Assembly (NCBI GenBank): GCA_023431345.1
Contig: JAEYWK010000037.1
Location: 1 to 53,568, forward strand
Reading direction: 5' to 3'
DNA from: Pseudomonadota bacterium
GTDB lineage: Bacteria; Myxococcota_A; Polyangia; Polyangiales; Polyangiaceae
DNA: 53,568 nt
In this document: piece by piece, positions 33,518-41,199 of the stretch
How positions within the stretch are numbered: the first letter of the stretch is position 1
Layout of the letters: every line of letters starts with the position of its first letter
Made by a program: the position numbers and the translations under genes
Notes under the pieces: generated by a model
What the model was told of the DNA's origin: nothing
Database searches by the model: none
Seen by the model: only the letters and a program-made list of their open reading frames with translations

Positions 33518-34984
33518 ATGGAGATGCTAAAAAAGCTCAGGGTTTCTCGGCGGTTCGCGCTGCGAGGCGCGCTCGGTGGCATCGGCGTGACCATGTGGCT
33601 GCCCGTGCTCGACGCCATGTGCAACAACAACGGCACCGCATTCGCCGCCGGTGATGCGCTGCCGACGTCCTTCGGCGTCTGGTTCTGGGGCAACGGCATC
33701 CACACGGATCAATGGACCCCGTCGGGAAGCGGCAGCGGCGACGCTTGGCAGCTGCCGACCGCGCTGAAAGACTTTGCCGAGGTCAAGGACTCGATGACCT
33801 TGGTGACCGGCCTCGACATGCTCGACGCCAAGTTCAAAGGCCACGGTTGGGGCGTCTGCTATGTGCTCGCAGGCGGCGACGGCAATATCTGCAACACGAT
33901 CGCCGACATCGACAAGGGCGGCAAGCAGTTCGAGACCACGTCGTCGACTCAGTACCAGCCCACCATCGACCAAACGGTCGCGGACGCGCTGCACACGAAC
34001 GAGCCCTTCAAGTCGTTCGAGACGGGAATGATCCCCTTCAGCGGCGACGTGGCCATGGGCACCGTCGGCAGCAACCTCGCTCATCGCGGTCCCAACAACT
34101 TCTTGCCGCCCAAGCGCGACCCGAAGGCCATCTTCGACGCGCTGTTCAAAGACCTTGCGGCGCCCGCGCCCGGTGGCGGAGGCGGTGGCTCGGGCGGGAG
34201 CGGCGGCGGCTCGACCGGCGTCCCCTCGGACATCTCGTTCCGCACGCGCCGCAGCGTGCTCGACGCGGTGATGGAAGACGCGAAGCGCCTGCAAGCGACG
34301 GTCGGCGCCGTGGACGCTCAACGCATCGAATCGCACATGGAGGGTATTCGTGCCCTCGAGCTGCGCATCCCGAACGTCGACAACGGCTCGGGTGGCAGCG
34401 GCAACCCGGCCGGCGGTACCGGCGGCGGCTCCACGACTCAGTGTAAGGTTCCGGAAGCGCCGCCGATGACGCTCGCGGACATGACGGCCAAGAGCCAGGT
34501 CATCAATCGCCTGATCGTGGCGATGCTGACCTGCAACCTGACGCGCGTTTACTCGCACCTCTGGTCCGGCCCCCGCAGCGACAGCACCTACCCGACGCTC
34601 AACCTGAGCGGCGCGCACCACGCCTACACGCACGGCAGCGACGGGCCCGAGCCGAGGGCGATGGAGCGCTACATCATGAGCCAGTACGCTGATCTGGTGA
34701 AGGTGATGAAGGCGACGCCGATGGGCGCCGGCAGCGTGCTCGACAACACGTTGATCTACGGCGTGAGCGATGTGGCCGAGCCCAAGAACCACATCATGAC
34801 CAACTACCACATGGTGCTGATGGGCAAGGCCGGCGGGAAGATCGCCGGAAATCGCCACCTCCGCATCCCCGGCCGGAAAGTGACCGAGCTGGTGCTCACC
34901 ATGCAGCAAGTGCTGGGCATGAACGTGACCAGCTGGGGCTCCTGGGACAAGACCAGCAAGACGATCCCCGAAATCTTGGCGTGA
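33518..34984 (+). CDS. DUF1552 protein, Tat-exported (pair C)
   Basis: A 488-residue protein with Tat signal SRRFALRGALGGIGV (residues 10-24), nearly identical in sequence to pair B's DUF1552. The stop-to-start gap (2 bp) and the bases around it (TAATCATGGAGATGCTAAAA) are also conserved between the two pairs. A Gly/Ser insert (about 215-230) is the main variable region. A strong hairpin follows at 34991-35023, ending the two-gene unit. Function unknown. Confidence 0.88.
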   Translation: MEMLKKLRVSRRFALRGALGGIGVTMWLPVLDAMCNNNGTAFAAGDALPTSFGVWFWGNGIHTDQWTPSGSGSGDAWQLPTALKDFAEVKDSMTLVTGLDMLDAKFKGHGWGVCYVLAGGDGNICNTIADIDKGGKQFETTSSTQYQPTIDQTVADALHTNEPFKSFETGMIPFSGDVAMGTVGSNLAHRGPNNFLPPKRDPKAIFDALFKDLAAPAPGGGGGGSGGSGGGSTGVPSDISFRTRRSVLDAVMEDAKRLQATVGAVDAQRIESHMEGIRALELRIPNVDNGSGGSGNPAGGTGGGSTTQCKVPEAPPMTLADMTAKSQVINRLIVAMLTCNLTRVYSHLWSGPRSDSTYPTLNLSGAHHAYTHGSDGPEPRAMERYIMSQYADLVKVMKATPMGAGSVLDNTLIYGVSDVAEPKNHIMTNYHMVLMGKAGGKIAGNRHLRIPGRKVTELVLTMQQVLGMNVTSWGSWDKTSKTIPEILA

Positions 34985-34990
34985 GCTCGG

Positions 34991-35023
34991 GAGGGAGGCG
35001 CTGGCCATGGCCGCGCCTCCCTC
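34991..35023 (+). terminator. Strong hairpin after pair C
   Basis: A perfect 11-bp stem (GAGGGAGGCGC with GCGCCTCCCTC) encloses an 11-nt loop that is itself nearly palindromic (GGCCATGGCC). It starts 6 bp after the DUF1552 stop. There is no T tract, as is common in GC-rich genomes. Confidence 0.7.
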
Positions 35024-35061
35024 GACTTCGAAGCGCCCCGGGTGACGACGCGTGCGACCCG

Positions 35062-35137
35062 CGTCGAGTGACGATGCGCGTCGAGTGACGATGCGTGCGG
35101 CCCGCGTCGAGTGACAATGCGTGTCGAGTACGCGATG
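35062..35137. repeat. Degenerate 17-bp direct repeats
   Basis: The unit CGTCGAGTGACGATGCG occurs at 35062-35078 and 35079-35095, with a one-base variant at 35105-35121 and a decayed copy after it. A second pair (CGAAAGCAGACTCG) lies at about 35217-35252. These fill most of the non-coding stretch 35024-35275 between convergent genes. Confidence 0.7.
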
Positions 35138-35275
35138 ACTGTGGTGGCCCGTGTGCAGAGCGGGCGCAAGGCGCGGCGCGACCCCACATCAGGATTAGCG
35201 AGCGGCGTTTAGCTAGCGAAAGCAGACTCGCGGTCTACCGAAAGCAGACTCGTGGTGACGTTCTAGCGAGTCGCT

Positions 35276-36415
35276 CTACTCAGCGGGCCAGTTCTTGCGC
35301 TTCGGATTCTCCCAAGGTGCCTGGCACAGCTTGCAGTCGGCTCCGTAGAAGTAGCTCTTGGCGCCAGCGTCGGCGTAGATGAAGTAGCGCAGCCACGCCA
35401 AGATCGCGGGGCGCTCGTTGCCCCCGCCATCCCGCTCGATGTAGGCGTGCGGGGCCCCGGTCAAGGTCGCGAGGAACGTCTGCACCTTCGACATGTCGTA
35501 GGTAGCTTGCTGGAGCGGGACACCCACTGTGTCCTGAGTGCCGGTGGTTTGCAGCATCGGCCCGTGGAGCTCCGCGGTGGCGGTGTGACCGTGAATGGAC
35601 ACGACGGTAGCGACGGCGGCGTGGCCGCCGAGCTGTACCGCGGATGTACCGCCGACGGAAAAACCCATCGAAACGACGCGATCGACCGCCAGCTTGCCCT
35701 GGTAAGGACCTGCGGCCGTGTTTTGCTGCAGGATCCACTCGAGGCCATCTCTCAAGCTCTTCAAGTTCGCCGCGCCGCCAGGGCCCTCGTTCAGCTTCGG
35801 GGTACCGACGACCACGAAGCCGTGCGAAGCGAAGTTCGTCAGCATCGTCGTGTGCACGGTCACGTCTTGTCCGATACCCGGTCCAAAGATGATCGGCGCG
35901 TGCACAAAACCGTCTTTGCCGAGCATCGAGGGACGAAATACGGTGTAGCCGTTGCCCGGACCGACGCCCTTGTCGACCATTGTCGCAAATGGGCCGGCTG
36001 CCTTGTAATCGGTGACGGGCGGCAGGGGTGGCAGGGAAGAACCGCCACCGGCTCCCGCGCCTGCTCCGCCTGCGCCTGCTCCGCCTGCGCCCGCACCAGC
36101 TCCCGCTTCGTGCGTGCCGCCGGTACCGGCAGCGAGCCCGCCGGAGCCACCTGCGCCAGCTCCGCCCGCGGACGCACCCGCCGACGACGCAGCACCGCCG
36201 CCCGCGAGCCCGCTTTGTCCGCCGCCCGCAAGCCCCTGTCCGCCCGCTACGCCTGGCGTTCCCGCTTGGCCATGAGGGGCACCCGCGGTGGAGGACGCGC
36301 CCCCAGGCGAGCTGCCTGCGGTCCCGTCCGTCCACTGTCTGTCCTCCCCGGAGCACGCCACGAGGCAACAAGCGATCCAGCAGGCACGTCGAAGCGAAAT
36401 GAGGGAGTCAGGCAT
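35276..36415 (-). CDS. Alpha/beta-hydrolase lipoprotein (cutinase/PET-hydrolase-like)
   Basis: A 379-residue lipoprotein (CLVACSGE lipobox) with a 130-residue Gly/Ala linker and a C-terminal alpha/beta-hydrolase. The nucleophile elbow is GFSVGG, and the likely acid and base are the Asp of TTGTQDTVG and the His of TGAPHAYIE, giving a full triad. A closing CKLCQAP may form a disulfide. The fold resembles chlorophyllase/cutinase/PET-hydrolase-type enzymes that cleave polyesters or acyl esters. The ATG at 36415 opens the signal peptide. The 208 bp upstream separate it from the second esterase. Confidence 0.78.
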   Translation of the reverse strand: MPDSLISLRRACWIACCLVACSGEDRQWTDGTAGSSPGGASSTAGAPHGQAGTPGVAGGQGLAGGGQSGLAGGGAASSAGASAGGAGAGGSGGLAAGTGGTHEAGAGAGAGGAGAGGAGAGAGGGSSLPPLPPVTDYKAAGPFATMVDKGVGPGNGYTVFRPSMLGKDGFVHAPIIFGPGIGQDVTVHTTMLTNFASHGFVVVGTPKLNEGPGGAANLKSLRDGLEWILQQNTAAGPYQGKLAVDRVVSMGFSVGGTSAVQLGGHAAVATVVSIHGHTATAELHGPMLQTTGTQDTVGVPLQQATYDMSKVQTFLATLTGAPHAYIERDGGGNERPAILAWLRYFIYADAGAKSYFYGADCKLCQAPWENPKRKNWPAE

Positions 36416-36472
36416 GGGCGTCCGTGGGTCAGGAGAGCTCAGAGGTGGCGGCGCGGTGCTGCCATTCCGGAA

Positions 36473-36501
36473 CCTCGGCCGAAATTTTCGGTGAAGCGAG
36501 G
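36473..36501. other. Hairpin in leader/intergenic region
   Basis: Nested inverted repeats: CCTCG (36473-36477) with CGAGG (36497-36501), and CCGAAA/TTTCGG (36479-36484, 36486-36491). It lies 58 bp upstream of the hydrolase start and 123 bp after the esterase stop on the minus strand. It may be a terminator or a leader structure. Confidence 0.35.
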
Positions 36502-36623
36502 TAGTGGCAGCCGTTCCGCAGGCGGCTCTCAGAGTAGTCCATCGCAGCTGCACACCGTGATCACGATTCGTGCGTCAGCTTGCACGCCTCGAGCCCGAGC
36601 TCCGCCGATCGTGGCTCAGCGCG

Positions 36624-37787
36624 TCAGAGCGTCTCGAAGAAGTCGTAGATGGCGCGCACGCCGAAGCACGGAATGCCATGATTGGTGGTGCCGTAGTTCG
36701 GGTCGTTGTGGTTGCACCAGCGGGTCTTCGCGCTGCAGCCACTGAACTCCACGCAGCCAGGGCTGAAAGGCTTGCCATCAACGCCGTTGATGTTGCCGCA
36801 CTTACTGACGTCGGGCGTGAACGGCGTCGTCGTCATCTGGCAAGAGTTCGAGGTCAGGTAAGGCTGAAGGTCCTTCTTGCCGTCGCCGTCGTTCAGGTTG
36901 TACTTCGTGCGCTCTTCGTCTTTCACGCCGTGGATGATCAGCGAGGGCACGGCGCCGTTCTTCCACTTCTGGCAATAGACCGACGACGCGACCGGCGCGA
37001 CCCCGTCGAAATTAGCATCGCCGCTGCACAACAGCTGCACCACGAACTGGGCACCCGAGCTGTGACCCGTCGCAAAAATTCGATTCTCGTCCACGCACGC
37101 CTGACTCGAGATCGCGGACATGAGCTCGGTGTAGCGCGTCTTGTCGGCCTGAATGTTCCAGCCGGTCTTGTTCGCGGTCGTCGCGGAGGTCGAGTTCGGG
37201 TAGACCATCAGGTACTTCTTCGCCAGATCGCTGTTCTTGAAGGCGTTCTGAATCGAAGTGTTGTCGTTACCCGCGGCGTGGAAAGCGACCACCACTGGCA
37301 CTGGGGAGCTGCCGTTGTAGCCCATGGGTACACTGACCAAGGAGTTTGGCAGCGTCACCTGCGCGCTGCCCTTCGTGCAGCCAGCGCTCGGCATGACGGG
37401 CTTGTTGCCGCCACCCCCGCCACCGCCAGCTGCGCCCGCGCTGCCGCCGCCAGCACCACCAGCACCACCAACACCACCCGTGCCGCCCGCACCCCCGACC
37501 CCAGCGCCACCGCCACCAGTCGCCGCACCTGCCGTGCCGGCCGTCATCGCGTCGCCTCCGCTCGCTCCGCCTCCGCCCGAGGAGACACCGCCGGAGGCGC
37601 TTCCGCCTCCGCCCGAGGCAGCGCCCGCGACCGGCCCTGCGCCGCCACCTGCGGACGCGCCGGCCGCTCCGCTAGTACCGACGGGACCCGTACCGCCAGC
37701 CCCGTCGTCTCCCTCGTCGCCCCCTGAGCAAGCTGCGAACACCAACAGGCCCAAGACCGAAAGCGACGCGATACGCGATGGATTCAT
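36624..37787 (-). CDS. Esterase lipoprotein (CE1/feruloyl-esterase or PHB-depolymerase-like)
   Basis: A 387-residue lipoprotein (LVFAACSG lipobox) with a Gly/Ala/Ser linker (about 25-125) and a CE1/LpqC-type esterase domain. VPMGYNGSSPVPVVVAFH opens the fold and GHSSGAQ carries the nucleophile Ser. The Asp of IIHGVKDEER and the His of TTNHGIPCFG complete a plausible triad. The many cysteines near the end suggest disulfides. In this locus a feruloyl or acetyl-xylan esterase would fit; a PHB depolymerase cannot be excluded. The ATG at 37787 gives the signal peptide. Confidence 0.78.
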   Translation of the reverse strand: MNPSRIASLSVLGLLVFAACSGGDEGDDGAGGTGPVGTSGAAGASAGGGAGPVAGAASGGGGSASGGVSSGGGGASGGDAMTAGTAGAATGGGGAGVGGAGGTGGVGGAGGAGGGSAGAAGGGGGGGNKPVMPSAGCTKGSAQVTLPNSLVSVPMGYNGSSPVPVVVAFHAAGNDNTSIQNAFKNSDLAKKYLMVYPNSTSATTANKTGWNIQADKTRYTELMSAISSQACVDENRIFATGHSSGAQFVVQLLCSGDANFDGVAPVASSVYCQKWKNGAVPSLIIHGVKDEERTKYNLNDGDGKKDLQPYLTSNSCQMTTTPFTPDVSKCGNINGVDGKPFSPGCVEFSGCSAKTRWCNHNDPNYGTTNHGIPCFGVRAIYDFFETL

Positions 37788-37970
37788 GACAACCCCGAGC
37801 AGTGGAATCGACGCGCCCATTCCGTCACGCTTCCTGCTTCGCTAGAAGTCTATGATTTGGCTATAAACTTCCCTCCGAGCGCTGCCGCAAAAGCACGTGA
37901 ACACCATCTTTTAATGACAAATCCCCTAGGGATGCGAGCAATCACCTAGACCCGCCGGAAGTTGAAGAAC

Positions 37971-39713
37971 ATGCGCAAGACTGCTCCCAATCGGCTGAAG
38001 ATGAGCGCCCTCGGCGCGCTCTCGGTGCTCGTGCTCGGCTGCTCAACGAGCGCGCCGGGTAGCGAACCGGGCAACGAGCCGGGCGCATCCGGTGGATCTA
38101 CGGCGGTGGGGGGCGGAGGAGCCATCGCCGGTGCCACCGGAATCGGTGGTGATCCCTTGGCCGTGCCGACGACGCCGCCCCCGCCCGTCGTCGTGACGAG
38201 CTCGCGCTTGGCCCGACTCAGCCGCCAGCAATGGTCCAGCACTGTCCGCGATCTGCTCAAGCTCGACGACATCGCCGAAATCGAGAGCGGGGTATCCGGC
38301 GACGCCCTGATCCGCTTCGACAACGAGGCCGACGCCCTGTTCGTTACGGAGCAGCTTCGCCTACAGCTGGCCACAGCTAGCGAGAAGCTGGCCGACAAAG
38401 TCACGGCGGATCCTGGGGCTCTCGCCGCGCTCGTGCCCGCCGATGCCCCGGCCGACGCCGCTGGGCGCGCTCGCGCGTTCGTCAGCGCCTTCGGCCGCCG
38501 CGCGTTTCGCCGGCCTCTCAGCGAGGCCGAGCTGACGGCACATTTGGGGCTCTTCAACCAAGGCCCGACGCTCTACCCCGCGGGTGACGCATTCAAGTCC
38601 GGCGCCAATTTGGTGATCCAGGCGATGCTGCAGTCGCCGCACTTCCTTTACCGCACCGAGCTCAGCACGGCACAGCCCGGCGCCACCAAGGTGCCGCTGA
38701 GTGATCACGAGGTCGCGGCCAAGCTGGCGTTCGCGCTGACCAACACGATGCCGGACGACGAGCTGGCCCAAGCCGCGGACGCCGGCACGCTTCGCGACCC
38801 GGAGAGCGTGCTCGCGCAAGCCAAGCGGCTGCTCGACGGCAACCGAGGCTTGACGGGGCTCAACAACTTCAACCTGCAGGTTTACCGGCTCGGTACGTAC
38901 GACGGCATCACCCGTGACCGCACCATCTTCCCCGACTTCACCCCGGCCGCGCCGTCCGCCATGCGCCGCGAGGTGCTGCAGTTCATCGATTGGATCTTCA
39001 CTCAGGGTCGCGGCGTGAAGGATTTTTATACGACGCCGGTGGGCTTCGTGACGTCGGCGCTGGCGCCGCTCTACGGGGTCAACGGCACCTTCGCGGAGGA
39101 CACCCTGACCCAGGTCGATCTGGACCCGACGCAGCGCTCGGGCATCCTCACCACGCCGGGCTTCTTGGCGTCGTACGCGACGGGCAATGATCCTGACATC
39201 ATCCACCGCGGCGTGTTCATCGCCACGCGCCTGCTGTGCATCGAGCTGCCGCCGCCCTCGCCGGCCGCCACCCCGCTGATCGATTTTCAGCCGAACATGA
39301 CCAACCGCGAGCGTGTCGAGAAGACGACCGGCAAGGGCACCTGCGGCGAGGGCTGCCACGCCGCGCTGCTGAACCCGCTCGGCTACGCCTTCGAAAACTA
39401 CGACGCCATCGGAAAGTGGCGCACGATCGACCGCGACAAGCCCGTGAACGCCGCCGACAGCTACACGCTCGACGGTGAGACCAAGTCCTTCACCAACGGC
39501 GTCGAGCTTTCACACGCCCTGGCCGACGCCAAGCAGACCCACGCTTGCTACGTGCGGAACATGATGACCTACCTGCACGGCCGCGCGGTCACGCCGGAAG
39601 AGGAAGCCATCATCGACTACTACGCGCGCCTCTCGCGCGCGGGAATGATCTCCCTACGCGATCTCGAGCTCACGATCGCCACCAGCGAAACGTTCCTCAA
39701 TCGCCTGCCGTGA
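37971..39713 (+). CDS. DUF1592-family lipoprotein with CX3CH haem-like motif (pair D)
   Basis: A 580-residue lipoprotein (SVLVLGCS lipobox) with the family order: DUF1587 (LSRQQWSSTVRDLLK), DUF1595 (FGRRAFRRPL), DUF1592 (SPHFLYRTELS), DUF1588 and DUF1585. The usual CxxCH is replaced by CGEGCH, three residues between the cysteines, followed by the normal AALLNPLGYAFENYDAIG. It is diverged from pairs A-C. The ATG at 37971 follows GGAAG; the TTG at 37962 is an alternative. The partner DUF1552 gene starts 13 bp after its stop. Confidence 0.86.
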   Translation: MRKTAPNRLKMSALGALSVLVLGCSTSAPGSEPGNEPGASGGSTAVGGGGAIAGATGIGGDPLAVPTTPPPPVVVTSSRLARLSRQQWSSTVRDLLKLDDIAEIESGVSGDALIRFDNEADALFVTEQLRLQLATASEKLADKVTADPGALAALVPADAPADAAGRARAFVSAFGRRAFRRPLSEAELTAHLGLFNQGPTLYPAGDAFKSGANLVIQAMLQSPHFLYRTELSTAQPGATKVPLSDHEVAAKLAFALTNTMPDDELAQAADAGTLRDPESVLAQAKRLLDGNRGLTGLNNFNLQVYRLGTYDGITRDRTIFPDFTPAAPSAMRREVLQFIDWIFTQGRGVKDFYTTPVGFVTSALAPLYGVNGTFAEDTLTQVDLDPTQRSGILTTPGFLASYATGNDPDIIHRGVFIATRLLCIELPPPSPAATPLIDFQPNMTNRERVEKTTGKGTCGEGCHAALLNPLGYAFENYDAIGKWRTIDRDKPVNAADSYTLDGETKSFTNGVELSHALADAKQTHACYVRNMMTYLHGRAVTPEEEAIIDYYARLSRAGMISLRDLELTIATSETFLNRLP

Positions 39714-39726
39714 TGGAAGCTGCGTC

Positions 39727-41190
39727 ATGAAGAAGCACGACTCACAGTTCAACATGAATCGCCGCATGGTGCTGCGTGGCGCCGGCGGGCTGATGCTCGG
39801 GCTGCCGATCTTGGAAGCGTTCATGCCGAAGACGGCAAAAGCGCAAGCCGCCATGAGCTCCCCGTTCGTGCTCATCGTCGTGAGCGACAACGGCGTGGTT
39901 CAGGCCGGCGTTACGCTGAGCGGCGCTCCCGAGCAGGAGAAGTTTTGGCCGACCGCGACCGGCTCGCTCACGAAGGCGAGCATGCTCGCGGACAAGCCGA
40001 CGCGCGCCACCGGCGAGCTCGCCGACTACGCCGAGCGGCTACTGATCGTCAAAGGCGTGAACCTGCCGTACAGCTCCACCGGCTGCTCGCACTCGGCGGC
40101 CGACGCGCAGATCCTCACGGCGGCCAAGATCACCGGCGGCAGCACGAACTGCCTCGCCGAAGGCATCTCGGTCGACACCGCCATCGCCAAAGCCAAAAAT
40201 CCGCCTGGCCGCGATCCGCTCGCGCTCCACGCCGGCATGTTCTCGCCCGGTGGCACGGGCTTCGACATCCCTGGCTACGTCTCGTACGTCACGCCGCGGC
40301 AGCCGCGCGTCTACATCGACGCGCCCCACAAAGCGTACCTGCAAATCATCGGCATCGTCGGCAACGGCGGCACCGCCACCTCCGATGAGACGGCCGCGCA
40401 GCAGCTGCGCGCGCTACGCAGCAAGAGCATCAACGACCTGCTGCGCCCACAGATCCAAGACCTGCTCAGGCGCACCGACTTGAGCAAGAGCGACGTCGAG
40501 CGGCTCAACCAGCACCTCGCCGCCATTCGCGACATCGAAGTGAACATGGCGGGCACCAGCCTCAAGATCCCGGAAGAAGACGTGGCGATCATGAAGCAGC
40601 TGGAGCCGAAGCCCTACGAGCAGGCGACCCGCGAGCAAGCGGCGCGCCTGCACATGGACCTGATGGCCTTCGCGGTGGCCTCCGGCTACACCCGCGTCGG
40701 CGTGCTGAAAATCGGCGATCGTATCGACGACCACCAGTACACGATCAACGGTCAGACCTTCAAGTTCCACGATGCGTCTCACCGCACCATGAACAACGCG
40801 GTCGAGCTCTGTCATCAGGTCGACCGCATCATGATGAACCACTACAAGCACCTGCTCGACAAGCTGACGGCGTATGAAACGCCGACCGGCTCGCTGCTCG
40901 ATCAAGGTGTTGCGATCTGGTGCAATCAGTGCGCGACGGGCGCGCACTCCTTCAGCAACGTGCCGTGGATCCTGGCCGGCACCGCCAACGGCTTCTTCAA
41001 GAAGGGCCAGTTCGTAACCGTCGGCACCGGCCAAATGCCGGGTGGCGGGCAAGACGGCAAAGGCGGCGACGGCTCCGTGTCCGGCGTGAACAAGATGCTG
41101 AACACGCTGCTGACCGCGGCCGGGGTGCCCACCGACAACTTCGGCGAGCAGTCGCTCCCCAAGGGTATCTTCTCCGAGCTGGTCGCCTAG
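39727..41190 (+). CDS. DUF1552 protein, Tat-exported (pair D)
   Basis: A 487-residue DUF1552 protein with Tat signal NRRMVLRGAGGLMLGLP (about 12-28). Family landmarks include VLIVVSDNGVVQ, GCSHSAADAQILTA, a long helical middle (RSKSINDLLRPQIQDLLRR) and FHDASHRTMNNAVELCHQVD. It sits 13 bp after the DUF1592 gene and 9 bp before the reeler/MopE-like gene, so the three probably share a transcript. Distinct in sequence from pairs B and C. Confidence 0.87.
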   Translation: MKKHDSQFNMNRRMVLRGAGGLMLGLPILEAFMPKTAKAQAAMSSPFVLIVVSDNGVVQAGVTLSGAPEQEKFWPTATGSLTKASMLADKPTRATGELADYAERLLIVKGVNLPYSSTGCSHSAADAQILTAAKITGGSTNCLAEGISVDTAIAKAKNPPGRDPLALHAGMFSPGGTGFDIPGYVSYVTPRQPRVYIDAPHKAYLQIIGIVGNGGTATSDETAAQQLRALRSKSINDLLRPQIQDLLRRTDLSKSDVERLNQHLAAIRDIEVNMAGTSLKIPEEDVAIMKQLEPKPYEQATREQAARLHMDLMAFAVASGYTRVGVLKIGDRIDDHQYTINGQTFKFHDASHRTMNNAVELCHQVDRIMMNHYKHLLDKLTAYETPTGSLLDQGVAIWCNQCATGAHSFSNVPWILAGTANGFFKKGQFVTVGTGQMPGGGQDGKGGDGSVSGVNKMLNTLLTAAGVPTDNFGEQSLPKGIFSELVA

Positions 41191-41199
41191 CTCGGGCCG

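Noticed and set aside
24047..34984. Composite transposon from the inverted pairs
   Set aside because: No transposase, terminal repeats or target-site duplication seen; gene duplication is simpler.
33527..35008. 493-codon minus-strand frame opposite pair C DUF1552
   Set aside because: A shadow of high-GC coding; no recognisable domain, signal or ribosome site.
35062..35137. Possible CRISPR-like array
   Set aside because: Repeat units abut or have short variable gaps with no regular spacers, and no cas genes are nearby.
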